Shown piece after piece: positions 10,841-23,113 of a DNA stretch of 64,000 nt (positions within the stretch are counted from its first letter, which is position 1; the number at the start of each line of letters is the position of its first letter). Source of the stretch: Iris pallida. Lineage: Eukaryota > Streptophyta > Magnoliopsida > Asparagales > Iridaceae. The notes under the pieces are model-generated. The model made no database searches. It was given only the letters and a program-made list of their open reading frames with translations, and had not been told where the DNA came from. The stretch is taken from the NCBI GenBank assembly GCA_029216955.1, contig JANAVB010023996.1, positions 19,324,841-19,388,840 on the forward strand, given 5' to 3'. The position numbers and the translations under genes are program-made.

Positions 10841-10842
<2 letters not shown>
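10699..10842. repeat. Fold-back with 48-bp arms inside (TA)n
   Basis: Arms 10699-10746 and 10795-10842 are inverted copies with one mismatch (CACACGAGCCAATGTGCC against its complement). The 48-bp spacer holds GGGGTAGTGGTGAGGCATGC and a short TA run. The spacer plus half an arm is duplicated in direct orientation at 10931-10981. TAGCCTAGGGGTAGTGG at the arm/spacer junction resembles a tRNA A box, so the unit may derive from a second SINE family. Confidence 0.7.
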
Positions 10843-11762
<920 letters not shown>

Positions 11763-12971
11763 TGTAAGCCCACTTTTGGAATTTTTAATTTTTATTTGAT
11801 TTTATTATGATTAACTTTATAATCATTGGAAGTCATACAGAAGCTTGTAGTTGTGCTATGACCATACTAAGGTCATATGACCTCTAGATAGCTTATATAT
11901 GTATTATTTAGCTATTTTATATTTTTCTATAATTTTTGGACATAGGTATTTAATATTTAAGGGTTTATTATTTTTAAGGAATTTCAGGATATCCTCTGAA
12001 GTCATCAGAGTTATTTAAGACCAAATATTTTTATTTGGGATCTAGATGACTAAATATATTTTTCTAGAATATTCTAGGAGTTTCTAGATTTTTCTAGAAT
12101 TTTTGGTGATTTTTAGAAATTATGTCTATAGGCTTTTGGGATTTACTGTGGGTTCATACGGAGGTATTTTGAGACCAAATAATTTTATTTAGGTTCTAGA
12201 TACTTGGAAATATTTTCTAGAATTTTGTAGAACTTTTGTAAATCTTTCTGCAATTTCTAGGAATTTATTTGGAGTTATTTGGAATTAAAATGACTTTTAA
12301 ATCTTTTTCTGTAATTAATTACCCAGTCAGCAGCACACAGTCATTATCCTAGCCCACCCGTCAGCCACCCAGGTCGAGCGAGACAGGCCACGTGTCAGCC
12401 CAATCAGTGGATGACTGTGTAGCTTCTTTTTGTCAATTTTGGAGCTTTTTTTATCTCGATGATTCTCCGACTTCGCGGAGCGATTGCGGACAGCCCCGTA
12501 CTCGTTTTCATGCGTCATTTTTTGTTGGAATCGTCTTGAGGTCGGCTATTAGAATTCATAATTTATTTACTAATATTTTGTTTGTGAATTTCTGGTGATT
12601 TATTTGAGTGTCGGTTGTCCAAAACTAGACACATCGTACGGTTTTCGAGATTTCAGGAGATCCTGAACTCCAATTTGTGATCCGTTTGAAGTTTTGGAAA
12701 GATGACACGATGATCTAAAACATATAAGTTTTCCAAAAATTTAGAAATTCGTTTATATTTTATTTATTACATTGAACTCAAATTTGAACGGTAATTCACC
12801 AATTTGGTCACGATTAGCCATAACAGCAATAACTTTTGACAAATTACGATTTTGCAGCGCGGTCAATTCTGGCGTACTCGTGGTGCTGAAATCAACCGAC
12901 ATGCACTCTCAAATTAATGAGTTCATGACGTTTGACTTGTTAGTCAATGATATGTCTCGATTTGTATGACA
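11763..12971 (+). mobile_element. Tekay/LARD-like solo LTR, left part (split by CACTA)
   Basis: It starts TGTAAGCCCACTTTT, comparable with TGTAACACCCAGTTTT of the LARD LTR at 32208, and is followed by the same kind of AT-rich U3. At 12679 the words GATCCGTTTGAAGTTT and GGAAAG sit in the context also found at 33625 and 39611 in the LARD LTRs. It continues after the CACTA element at 22163. No matching 5-bp TSD is seen, so the outer ends are tentative. Confidence 0.5.
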
Positions 12972-12989
12972 CACTACCAAAATACGCTC

Positions 12990-13322
12990 ATTTAGCGACG
13001 GAGGTTTAGCGACGGAATTATTCCGTCGGTATTAGCGACGGATTCGTGGCCGCTCAGCGACTGATTACCGACCACAAACATTTGCCATTTTTTATTTTAA
13101 TTTTAGGGGCAGGAAAGGTCGCACATCCGTCGCTAGTGTGTCGGTGTTATAGCGACGGATCTTCGGTCGTCGCCACGTAGTCGTTTATTTGGCGGGAATT
13201 GTGTATATAATTGGCGGGACATATCTTCGACTACGTAGCGACGGATATTCAGTCGGATAATCAATAATAGCGACTACCTGGCGACGAATTTTTCGTAGTC
13301 GCGATTCCGTCGCTAAATGAGC
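12990..13322. repeat. 5' subterminal repeats of the CACTA element
   Basis: About fourteen direct or inverted copies of TAGCGACGGA-like motifs, including CATTTAGCGACGGAGG, CCGTCGCTAG, TAGCGACGGATC and CCGTCGCTAAATGAG. They are the presumed binding sites for the element's TNPA-like protein. Confidence 0.88.
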
Positions 13323-13378
13323 ATTCCAGACTTAAATGAAAAGGCGGGGGGAACTTTTGGCATTCCTTCCAAATTCAA

Positions 13379-13386
13379 TCTCTCTC

Positions 13387-13419
<33 letters not shown>

Positions 13420-13475
13420 TCGCTCGGCTTCGTGAACGGCGACGGCGTCCTCTCCTCTCTCTCTTCCGAAGGTAA

Positions 13476-13506
<31 letters not shown>
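13379..13506. repeat. (CT)n microsatellite blocks
   Basis: Two CT-rich blocks (about 13379-13425 and 13475-13506) flank a GGCGACGGCGTCC segment. The CT-rich character fits a plant promoter/leader upstream of the transposase gene. Confidence 0.85.
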
Positions 13507-13511
<5 letters not shown>

Positions 13512-13539
13512 CGCGGTGTCGACGTAGGGGCAGCGGGGG

Positions 13540-13880
13540 TGGCGGGCTTGGGGACATTCGGGCTTGGGGCGGGGGCGTCGGGGGCTGGGCGGCTGGCTTG
13601 GGGCGGGGGCGTCGGGGGCTGGACGGCTGGCTTGGGACGGGGGCGGCGGGCTTGGGGACATTCTGGCTTGGGGCGGAGGCGTCGGGGGCTGGGCGGCTGG
13701 CTTGGGGCGGAGGCGTCGGGGGCTGGGCGGCTGGCTTGGGGCGGGGGCGTCGGGGGCTGGGCGGCTGGCTTGGGGCGGGGGCGGCGGGCTTGGGGACATT
13801 CGGGCTTGGGGCGGGGGCGTCGGGGGCTGTGCGGCGGGCTTGGGGCGGTGGGCTTTGGTCGAGGGCGGCGGGGGGCTTTG
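13540..13880. repeat. G-rich minisatellite (GGCTTGGGGCGGGGGCGTCG)
   Basis: Tandem 34-bp units (GCTTGGGGCGGGGGCGTCGG plus GGGCTGGGCGGCTG) alternate with longer units carrying GGGGACATTCGG. The strand is extremely G-rich, with many G3-G5 runs. All three forward frames and several reverse frames stay open because of the repeat, so the Gly/Ala/Trp- or Pro-rich products are unlikely to be real. Confidence 0.85.
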
Positions 13881-14345
13881 CTTATTAAATTCATCTAATT
13901 TATATATTGGCTAAATAATGTGTTATCCATATTGGGTGTTATCCATTAGTTTGGTGGTGTTTGGATTAGTAAATGTGAATATGGCGTTTGGGTTCATGGT
14001 GTATATATTCACTGTGTCAAGGACAGTACGAGTTCTTCATCTGCATAAGTCAGTGTTTGGGTTCATGGTCTATACATCTAACTGTGATATACATATATAT
14101 ATGTGCCTATTATAATTAGCATGCAGGACGGCTTGGGGTGTAATGTGTGATTGTAGACATGGTAGGAATTATAGGTAATTAACGCTAGTGTGACTATTGG
14201 TATCGAAAAACAAATAATTATTAATAAATTATTTACATTTAAAAACATATATTTTATACATTTAGGCATAATTTTAAGTATTTCAGCGTTATTTCTTAGT
14301 AGTTTTGAAATTATATGAAATAGTAGTCACCCGTACCGATTGGTT
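13881..14345. other. CACTA leader region, no gene recognised
   Basis: AT-rich sequence with no coding recognised. It probably belongs to the 5' leader or an intron of the transposase gene. Confidence 0.35.
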
Positions 14346-14912
14346 TTGCCGAATTGACCGGAACAAAGATCCCCATAGTCGGTATCGGTCAATATTTGGT
14401 ATCGATCGGTATCGGATCGGAACATGCCAAACCGTATCGGTATCGGCCGTATCGGATCGGTATCGGCCGATACTTTAAACCATGCTATCGGTATCGAACT
14501 ATCGGTATCGGTATCGGTATCGCACTATCGGTATCGGTATCGCAGTATCGGTATCGAACTATCGGTATCGAACTATCGGTATCGGTATCGGTATCGCACT
14601 ATCGGTATCGGTATCGGTATCGCACTATCGGTATCGGTATCGGTATCGCAGTATCGGTATCGAACTATCGGTATCGAACTATCGGTATCGGTATCGGTAT
14701 CGCACTATCGATATCGGTATCGCAGTATCGGTATCGAACTATCGGTATCAAACTATCGGTATCGGTATCAGTAACGCACTATCGGTATCGGTATCAGTAT
14801 CACACTATCGGTATCGGTATCGGTATCGCACTATCGGTATCGGTATCGCAGTATCGGTATCGAACTATCGGTATCGGTATCGCACTATCGGTATCGGTAT
14901 CGGTATCGAACT
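14346..14912. repeat. TATCGG hexanucleotide array in the CACTA leader
   Basis: About 560 bp built from TATCGG units, with higher-order blocks such as CGCACTATCGG and CGAACTATCGG recurring every 18-30 bp. Open frames in all three plus-strand phases are by-products of the hexamer. It lies between the subterminal repeats and the transposase start. Confidence 0.92.
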
Positions 14913-15040
14913 ACTAGTAACAACTGTATTTATATTTTTCTCTTCTCGAGCTAGAATACTAGCGGATCCACCAGTTACATGATTATATACTAATTCTATT
15001 TAGTTCGTCTTACTATACAGATTTTTATATCTAATCTGTG

Positions 15041-18000
15041 ATGGATCGTTATTTCGTTGATCGTACATGGATGTACAAACGACATCACGAGAGCAGAATA
15101 GGTGTGAGTGACGATTTTTAGGCAGGCGTAGAAGTGTTTCTTAAGTATGCCATGAGCAAAGCTCAGTTTATGGACGGTAACAAAATCAAGTGTCCATGTC
15201 GTAATTGTCGCAATAGACGTTACGAAGAAGTGGTGAGTGTAAGAGATCATTTGACCCGTAAGGGTTTCGTACGTGATTACGACCTGTGGTCATCGCAAGG
15301 TGAACTATATGCCGAAAGACAGGTTGCGAATGCTGCTACTTATGCTTTTGATGATAATGCTGTAGCGGATTTTGTCGTCGATGACGACGAATGCTCCGTT
15401 GATTATGGAGACGTGCAGAACCTTGCACGAGATATGGTGTACGACGCGGCAGGGCCTAATTTTGATCCGGAGGATCCTAATCCCGAGGCGAAGGAGTTCT
15501 ATGATATGTTTCAGGATGCTGAAACTTCTTTATATCCTGGTTGTGATCCACATTCCGTACTGTCAGTGACGATACGGTTGTTGAACATAAAGTCCGATTT
15601 TAACTTGCCACAAACTTGCTATGATCGGATTACACAACTAATGAAGGAGGTGTTACCGAAGGAATCAAAAGAGCTTCCAAAAAACTTCTACAAGTCAAAA
15701 AAGATGGTCCGACAACTGGGACTGGGGTACGACAAGATAGATTGTTTCCGCAACGGATGCATGTTGTACTATAAGGAGAACGAGGATGTAGAAAGTTGTC
15801 GCTTCTGTAATGCGGATCGTTACAAGGAAGTCAGGGAAAAAGGAAAGTCAACTAGAAAACGACGTCCTTACAAGTATATGCATTACTTGTCGATCACGAA
15901 GCGCTTGCAGAGGATGTATATGTCTCAGAATACAGCAGAACACATGACGTGGCACAACGAAGAACGCACAAAGGACGATGGAGAATTGTCACATCCTTCG
16001 GATGGAGAGGCGTGGAAATATTTCAATTTTTGCCATCCGAATTTTGCTGCAGAGCCCAGAAATATACACATGGGGCTATGTTCTGATGGATTCGCCCCTT
16101 TCGGGCAGTCGGGATCTCAATACTCCTGCTGGCCGGTCATTCTGACCCCTTACAATCTGCCACCATGGATGTGTATGAAGACTCCTTATATGTTCTTGAC
16201 AGCTATCATACCGGGTCCCAAAAATTCGACGAAGAATATCGATATATATTTACAGCCGTTGGTGGATGAGCTAAAACAGCTGTGGGAGATCGGCGTCACG
16301 ACGTATGATATTTCCAGGAAACAGAACTTTCAGATGAGAGCTTCACTGATGTGGACAATCAATAATTTTCCCGCATACGGTATGCTGTCGGGATGGAGTA
16401 CTCACGGCACCCTGTCTTGTCCGATATGTATGCAAAATAGTAAGGCGTTCCGCCTTAAGCATGGAGGAAAAACTTCTTTCTTTGATTGTCATCGTCAATT
16501 TCTGCCCGCGAGTCATCCTTGGAGAAAGAATAAGGACGCATTCAGAGCTGAAAAACAAGAATTTTCTCATCCGCCTGCCAGATTGTCGGGATACGATATT
16601 TGGGAAGATGTAAAGGATTTTCCTACTGTAATGGAAGATCCATCGAACAATCGTGTCGATGGGTTCGGACAAACCCATAACTGGACCAAACGGAGTATCT
16701 TCTGGGACTTGCCTTATTGGAAAGATAATCTTATAAGGCATAATCTTGATGTTATGCATATCGAAAAGAATGTGTTCGATAATGTCTTCAATACCGTCAT
16801 GGACATTAAAGGAAAGACGAAGGACAATCAAAAAGCAAGACAAGACATTGCCGAGATATGCAAACGTCCTTATCTGAACTTGATACAAAGGGGAGCTGCT
16901 GGACAATTAAGTAAGCCGATAGCACAATACACATTGAGCAAAGAAGATAGATTAATAATCTGCAAGTGGGTATCTACTTTAAGATTTCTCGACGGCTATG
17001 TGTCGAATTTGTCTAGATGCGTTGACCTCAATGAACGCAAGCTAACGGGAATGAAGAGTCATGACTGCCACGTGTTTATGGAAAGATTACTGCCCATTGC
17101 TTTGAAAGAGTTGTTGCCTTCTGCTGTATGGGTTTTGTTGGCCGAACTATCAATATTTTTTAGGGATATTTGTTCAACTAAGTTGACTGTGCAACACATG
17201 GTTGAACTTGAGGAGAAGATTATCTTAACAATTTGCAAGTTGGAGAAAATATTTCCTTCTGGCTTCTTCGACAGCATGGAACATCTATCGATTCATCTAG
17301 CATACGAAGCCCTTGTCGGTGCATCTGTTCATTATCGATGGATGTACCCATTTGAAAGGTACATAAATATCGATATAATTTAAGTTGAATTTTTATTTAT
17401 TTTAAAATTCTTTCTTAATTCTCAAGATAATTTGTCTCTCTAGATACCTACACCATCTAAAGAAGAAAGTTGGCAACAAAGCTCATATAGAGGCTTCGAT
17501 ATGCGAAGCATATCTTATCGAAGAGGTTTCAAACTTCTGCTCCATTTATTTCGATACTCATGTTAAAACAAATCGAAATAGACCTCAAAGGAATGACGAG
17601 GACGTTGAGGATGGAGAAATATTCAATGTAAGGGGCAAGCCTGTTGGGGCTAGTAAAAGACGGTGGTTGACAGACGACAAGTATGATGCCGCTCACCGAT
17701 ATGTCTTGTTAAACTGTGACATACAAGAAGTGAAAGATTTGGAGAAGTAAGTCAGTACACTAAATATCGTTATAATCTCGAATTTGATGAAGTAAGTGAC
17801 TACACTTATATATTATTATTTTCTCTAATAGTGTATTTAGAGATGAAATCAAAATGAGGAGACCCGATATTACCGATGAGGGACTTCAAAGAGAGGTTGA
17901 TTGTACATTTCCATCATGGTTTCGCAAATACGTAAGTAACTGTGATTATAATTGAGATTATTAATATATAATCTGAAACATTTAAATTATAAATATTTGT

Positions 18001-18663
18001 TTACAGGTTTTATTGCCTGAAACAACACTCACTCATGAGAGTGTTCGTTATCTGGCACTGGGACCGAAGAAGCAAATAAAGACTTGGCCAGGCTATGTCG
18101 TTAATGGCTTCAGGTTTAAGTCAACTCAGAATGCTATAAATGTCGAATTTATCAATGACGGCATCAATACCAAGGATTCCGATGTTTGCATAAGAGGCAC
18201 CGTCTATGACGACGAGCCAGACTTTGACTATTATGGAGTGCTTCGGAATATTGTAGATTTACAATATACTGGCCCATATGATATACATATTGTGATGTTC
18301 AAATGTGAGTGGTTCGATACGACACCAAATATCGGTTGGAGAATCGATAAACAATTTGGATTCGTCGATATAAATCATCGCAGGAGGTATAGAGGGTCCG
18401 ATACATTTGCAATAGCAAATCAGGCTGTTCAAGTCTACTATACAAGCTACCCAAGGCGTCGTAGAGATCGATTTGACTGGTGGGCAGTATGCAAGATTAA
18501 ATCTAGAAATACATTCAACGTTGGAGACCCAGCATACCAAGAGGACCAGATCGAAAAGTCCCAATACTTGGGACAACACTCAGATACAATGGATGTTGAA
18601 GATATTGTTGAGGAAAATAGAGGGGAGGAAGAGGTTGATACACAATACTTAGCTGTCAACTAG
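15041..18663 (+). CDS. TNP2/TNPD-type CACTA transposase, four exons, with in-frame amber codons
   Basis: Exons 15041-17358, 17444-17746, 17832-17931 and 18007-18663 join in phase with GT-AG introns. The N-terminus (MDRYFVDRTWMYKR, later CPCRNCRN) is the Transpos_assoc domain. Transposase_21 spans roughly residues 220-560 (DGFAPFGQSG, GWSTHGTLSCPICM, HNLDVMHIEKNVFDNV). DUF4218 follows (MHLSIHL-type, PFER|YL across intron 1), then DUF4216 in exon 4 (KCEWFDT). The product would cut and join element ends in the nucleus. TAG stops lie at codon 27 (15119) and at 18661. After the second, the frame runs on into an acidic tail to 18846. The longest uninterrupted frame starts at 15134. Family assignment is secure; function is not. 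Confidence 0.88.
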
Positions 18664-18846
18664 GGGAGAAAGAGGCGTCTTGTCCCAAATTTTGAGGCAG
18701 AAGAAGAAGAAGAAGAAGAAGAAGAAGAAGAATTTGATGGGGATGAGGATACAGATGAAATCGACGATAAAGATAAGGATGAGGATGAGGATGAGGAGGA
18801 CGATGATGAAGACGAGGCCGAGGATGAGAACGAAGACGATGATTAG
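18664..18846 (+). pseudogene. Acidic C-terminal tail of the transposase beyond the amber codon
   Basis: It is in the same frame as exon 4. It begins GRKRRLVPNF, continues with a run of eleven Glu residues, and then Asp/Glu-rich sequence ends at a TAG (18844). Acidic tails are common at the end of CACTA transposases, so the TAG at 18661 probably truncates the protein by about 60 residues. The GAA/GAG run is also slippage-prone. Confidence 0.6.
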
Positions 18847-18959
18847 GTTAAATATTGTTGTATAGTAAAAACAATTCCAATTACGTGAATTAAGTTTGAC
18901 CTCATAAAAGCAATTACGTGAATTCATATTTTTTTCATTCGATTATTTACTTATTGCAG

Positions 18960-21037
18960 ATGGCACTCCTAGTCTTTTTCGTCGCGGCGGCACTCGTCTC
19001 CCTACTGGTGGTATGTATATTTTTGTTTAGTTTTTTATATCCATTTACACTTTCATATTGTTAATTATGTTTATCTGTTCTATTTACAGGTCATGATGGC
19101 TGGCCGTGGTCGTGGTGCTGGTCGTGGTGGTGGTGGTGGTGGTGGTGGTGCGGGTCGTGGTCGTGGTCGTACTGGTGCTGGTGGTTGTGGTCGCATTCAG
19201 AGTTCCCGGGATGTGACCCCATCGAGCGAGCCCGACCCAGAGAGTACCCCGGGCACAGACGCATCCCGCCCTCGATCGACCACTTCATCGAGGCATCAGT
19301 CCAGATCTGCTAGCAGATCCGATCCGCTATCGGAACCACCAGCAGCGGATCCACCAGGGGATGCCCCAGTTACTGCACAGTGGGCCCCGGAGTACCCCCA
19401 TACTCAGTTCCATCTGGTTACTGGGGAGTACATACGTGGACCCGCGGATCCTCCGACGGCACCAGAGAGGCCGAGAGGCGAGTTCCGACGAGAGCTATGG
19501 CCCGCGGGGACCTCGTAAGTAAATTTAAGTTAATTTATTAAATTTCTTTCATTTATTCAAGTTAATAATACAGTCGTTTCTTCTTTGTAGGTTTTTTCGT
19601 TTAATGTTGGCAGGGCCCTTGGAGAAATTATCAGGGCTAACTTCCACGGTCCTTACCTCAACTTTACGTCGGTGCCCCCAACCGAGCAGTACGTCTGGCT
19701 CGACGAGTTGAGAGTATATATCTATATTTTTTTGTTTAAGTCTATGTGATTCTTTAATCAACATTTGTAAATTACGTGATAATTGATTTTCTGTGTTAGA
19801 GAACGTACTGGTGGCCCCCCTATCGCGAGGAGGGGATCCGCAGGACCTACCGAAGCACATGCTCGAAGAAGATACGAGATATGATTTATGACCTAAAGAT
19901 GGGGCATACGAGGCCGAATTGGATCCGACAGGACTATTATGAGGACATCTTAGGCATGATGGATAACCCTGCATACAAGGAGAAATCGAAGAAGGCGAAG
20001 GTGAACCGATCTGCCGCGGGCCTTCATACGGGGGGATCAAGGTCTCACGCAGCGACACTTGCAGATCTGGTGAGCAACCGTAAATTTATTTCACTATCGA
20101 ATTAGGTATTATTAATTAAAGGAGTTAATTAGTTTCTACGCAAATTTCGTATGCAGGCCCAACGGGCGGTGAAGGAGGGAAGGGCGCCAGAATCGGTCAC
20201 CATGTACGACGTCTTCCAGTATACGCACAAAAGACGGAAGGACGGGAGCTTCGTCGACGAGAGGGCGAAGGAGACTGATGTAAGTACTTATGATTATGAG
20301 ATTAACGTTAGAATTAAAAGTATTCGGACTATAACTTAGGTAAACTTAGGATTCACACTTAACTTAGTAAAATATAGGATTTAGATTACAACTTAGGTAA
20401 ATCTTATAATATAAACACATTCATTTGATAGGCTGCGTATCGTGAGGCCCTTAGTCGGGCTCAGTTAACTGACACCGAGGATGTCGGTGAAACGACGCCC
20501 TTCCGGACGCCCTCTTCTTTGGCCGCTCGAAACGACTTGTTCGTAGATACCGTCGGCGGCTTTAAGAAAGGGTACCTGTACGGAATCGGCTCCCTAGGGC
20601 CATTGCATATGGCGACGCAGAGATTTCTACCGACACCGCCTCCTCCCGTGGCCCGGGCAGACGATGATGTTAGGTCGCAGCTTACGCAGCTGCACGAGGC
20701 GGTGTCGTCCTTGCGGGAGCAATTTGCCATGCACTTTCCGCCTGCGTCTGCTGCTGCCGGGGCGTCTGCTGCTGCCGGTACGTCTGCTGATGGTGCTCGT
20801 CCGTCTTCTACTGGTCCGTCGACTGCAGGTGTCGGTCCGTCTTCCGTGGGCCACCTTTCTTTCAACCCTGAAGCCCCTGTGCTACCGCCTACGGCTGTGA
20901 CGGCACTCCTGGATCTCATGTCCGGAGAGCAGCTTCGCCGACTTCCGAGCACTGTCTACGACGTCTTGCCTCCGTACCTTGTAGAGGAGTATATGCGTCG
21001 GTCGAATACGGGAACGAACAATCGACCTCCTCCTTAA
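18960..21037 (+). CDS. TNPA-like CACTA protein (Transposase_24, Ptta/En/Spm), six exons, one frameshift
   Basis: Proposed exons are 18960-19010, 19090-19514, 19591-19713, 19800-20069, 20157-20279 and 20432-21037, all with GT-AG junctions. The N-terminal part is Gly/Arg-rich (GRGRGAGRGGGG), then Ser/Pro-rich. The conserved core reads GEIIRANFHGPYLNFTSVP, then YWWPPY, then TYRSTCSKKIRDM. After it come YTHKRRKDGSFVDERAKE and a Pro/Ala-rich C-terminus. This is the plant Transposase_24 family, thought to bind subterminal repeats. Exon lengths sum to one base short of a multiple of three, and the phase breaks at the T6 run at 19592-19597. One extra T restores it. An ATG at 19093 is an alternative start; AG at 18958-18959 hints at an upstream noncoding exon. 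Confidence 0.8.
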
Positions 21038-21350
21038 AATGTTGTATTAAGAAAATTTGGATTATTTGTGAGAGCTTTGAACTAATTGTGCTATAATCGG
21101 CTTATAGCACCGGATATTATGTTACTCTTTAGTATAATTGATATTTATTTTCTATTAATTTAGTTTGGTCTGTGATTCTTGGATAATTGGTCGTATGTGC
21201 ATATTTGGTCTATGTGATTCTTGGATAATTGGTGTGCATTATATATTTGGTCTGTATGATTGTTGGATAATTGGTGTGCATTATATATTGGTTTGGTTTA
21301 TGCATATATTTGTGAACAGGGAAAGTGCTGCCAAATTTTTTTCCCAAAAA
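21038..21350. other. 3' UTR of the TNPA-like gene
   Basis: AT-rich sequence with three imperfect copies of GATTCTTGGATAATTGGTGTGC-like text between about 21172 and 21282. No coding is seen. Confidence 0.5.
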
Positions 21351-21354
21351 ACCC

Positions 21355-22141
21355 AGTTAGCGACGGACTAGTGACCGTTTAGCGACGGATATTCCCAGTT
21401 GCCGACGGGTTTTCGACGGATAAGCCGTCGCTACCTGGAGGTTTTAAACTGTTTGCAGTCAGCGACGGGTTAGCGACGGATCATCCGTCGGCAACGTTCT
21501 GGTGGTATAAGCTTCGACGGAACAGCGACGGAATAGCCGTCGCCAGGGCGACGGATAACCAGCCGCTAATCCGTCGCCAAATACAGCGACGGATTAGCGG
21601 CTGGTTATCCGTCGCCATGGTTCTGGAAATGCATGACATTTCCAGAACCATAGCGACGGATAATCAGTCAGCAATCCGTCGCTGTGGCATCGCGGTAGCG
21701 ACGGGTCCGTGACGACTATTCCGTCGCCATGGTGCTGGAAATGCCAAGCATTTCCAGAACCTGATCGACGGATAGTCCGTCATAAGACCGTCGCAAATCC
21801 GTCGTTAAGTACCGACGGATACCGACGGCTTGGCGACGGATCGATACGATCTGATACGCTGTTACGACGGGTTACCGACGGAAAGTTACGTCGCTATTTC
21901 CTACACAGTTCAATACTTAATAGTTGAAATGGACGAAAATCCGTCGGGAACGTGTCGCTAATGCTTCGTATTGTGACGTCGAAAATTCGTCGCTATTCCG
22001 TTGCCGTGACGACAACTTAGCGACGGAACGTTATTAGCGACGAGCTGATTGCCGACGGATTATTTTGGCCAAAATCCGTCGGTTATCAGTCGCTAATGGT
22101 AATTACCGTCAGTTTCGCGACGGATGTGGCCGTCGCTAAAA
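21355..22141. repeat. 3' subterminal repeats of the CACTA element
   Basis: Several dozen direct and inverted AGCGACGGAT/ATCCGTCGCT motifs occur in almost 800 bp, more than twice the length of the 5' cluster. Larger hairpins also occur, such as GGTTCTGGAAATG...CATTTCCAGAACC near 21620-21652 and again near 21730-21762. Confidence 0.9.
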
Positions 22142-22162
22142 CGATAAATTTTGGTAGTGACA

Positions 22163-22883
22163 TGAATTCTAAAATTGGAACCATGACTTTCCATAGCCAA
22201 AGTTCCTTATTTAAATTATATTTTAGATTATTATTAGGTTAAATTAGATTTTTAAGGGATTTAATATAGAATTAGATAATATTTTTTTGGTATTTAAGTA
22301 CTTATTGACCTTAAAAATATTATTATAATATTTTCTATATATTTAAGTTATAGTTTTTGACCTAACATGATTTTTCTATAGTTTCCAAAATATTTATTTA
22401 ATTTTGTTGTATTTGAGATTGATATTGAGACATAGACAGCGTACTACCGTTGATGTTGTGGCATAGGTTGGACTTGGCTACATACTCATTTATCCGCCGA
22501 GCAAGTCTTAGCTCGTGTTGAAACTTATATCCGGTCTGCCTAAGGGCTGTAACATGATTGACAAATCCTAGGGTTGATCATGTATGACTTTAACTCTTGC
22601 TAGTCTTCATATTTTGTATGACTAGCTTCATGATAATCTGAATATGTAATGTTTGGGATGCCTTACTTTATATGTCTGATGATCTAACATCTTTTAACAT
22701 TTATTTGCTTGCTTGAGATTGAGCCCTAGGTTTGTTCCTGACCATAAGAGACTGCTGGCTTGTAGTTAAACCCTCATGCATCTAGACAGCCATGACCGTA
22801 TTGCGAGGTGGGTTGCACTTTACTGTACGTAGTTGGCTGTATTTTTCCCCTGCTCTCTAGTATTCTGGTTCTGGGACGTAACA
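22163..22883 (+). mobile_element. Tekay/LARD-like solo LTR, right part
   Basis: Sequence resumes after the duplicated ACA of the CACTA insertion and ends in GGTTCTGGGACGTAACA, like the GGTCGTGACA ends of the LARD LTRs. Together with 11763-12971 it makes an LTR of about 1.9 kb. No internal domain follows, so it is a solo LTR or relic. Confidence 0.45.
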
Positions 22884-23098
22884 AGAACCAAACCTAATAC
22901 GTTCATCCATACCACAATTGTGTGCACAATGTCTTACTCCACCTTGGGCTCGTCGAATCCACCTTTGAAACCAATTCGTCTGGTTGATGCTCCTACTCCA
23001 CCTTGAGAAGATCCCGTATAATCTGATTATACACATGAACGTTCACCATCATCTGTCTCGAGCTAATTAGAGCCGCCCAAACTAGTCATGTAACCATA

Positions 23099-23111
23099 GG
23101 CTCTAATATCA
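23099..23111 (-). other. Degenerate initiator-Met primer binding site, minus strand
   Basis: The complement reads TGATATTAGAGCC, two changes from TGGTATCAGAGCC. It lies two bases from the LTR terminus at 23114, the usual PBS spacing. Confidence 0.5.
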
Positions 23112-23113
23112 CT

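Larger units (their letters stand above)
12972..22159 (+). mobile_element. Complete CACTA (En/Spm) transposon, 9188 bp
   Basis: The termini are CACTACCAAAATACG at 12972 and its inverted partner TAAATTTTGGTAGTG ending at 22159, a TIR of about 12-13 bp. They are flanked on both sides by the 3-bp duplication ACA (12969-12971 and 22160-22162). Both ends carry dense AGCGACGGA/TCCGTCGCT subterminal motifs. Inside are a TNP2-type transposase gene and a TNPA-like gene, the standard CACTA pair. Boundaries and TSD are seen directly. Activity is doubtful because of nonsense codons and a frameshift. Confidence 0.93.

Noticed and set aside
13313..13914. Pro/Arg-rich and Gly/Ala-rich frames on both strands
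   Set aside because: Products of the G-rich minisatellite and (CT)n blocks; open in at least five phases.
14354..14982. Three overlapping frames of 116-187 codons
   Set aside because: All lie on the TATCGG hexamer array, which is stop-free in several phases; no sequence complexity or domain.
18649..18927. Minus-strand 92-codon frame with poly-Phe
   Set aside because: Complement of the Glu/Asp-rich tail of the CACTA transposase.
20461..20952. 163-codon minus-strand frame
   Set aside because: Shadow of exon 6 of the TNPA-like gene, where GC-rich coding leaves the opposite strand open.
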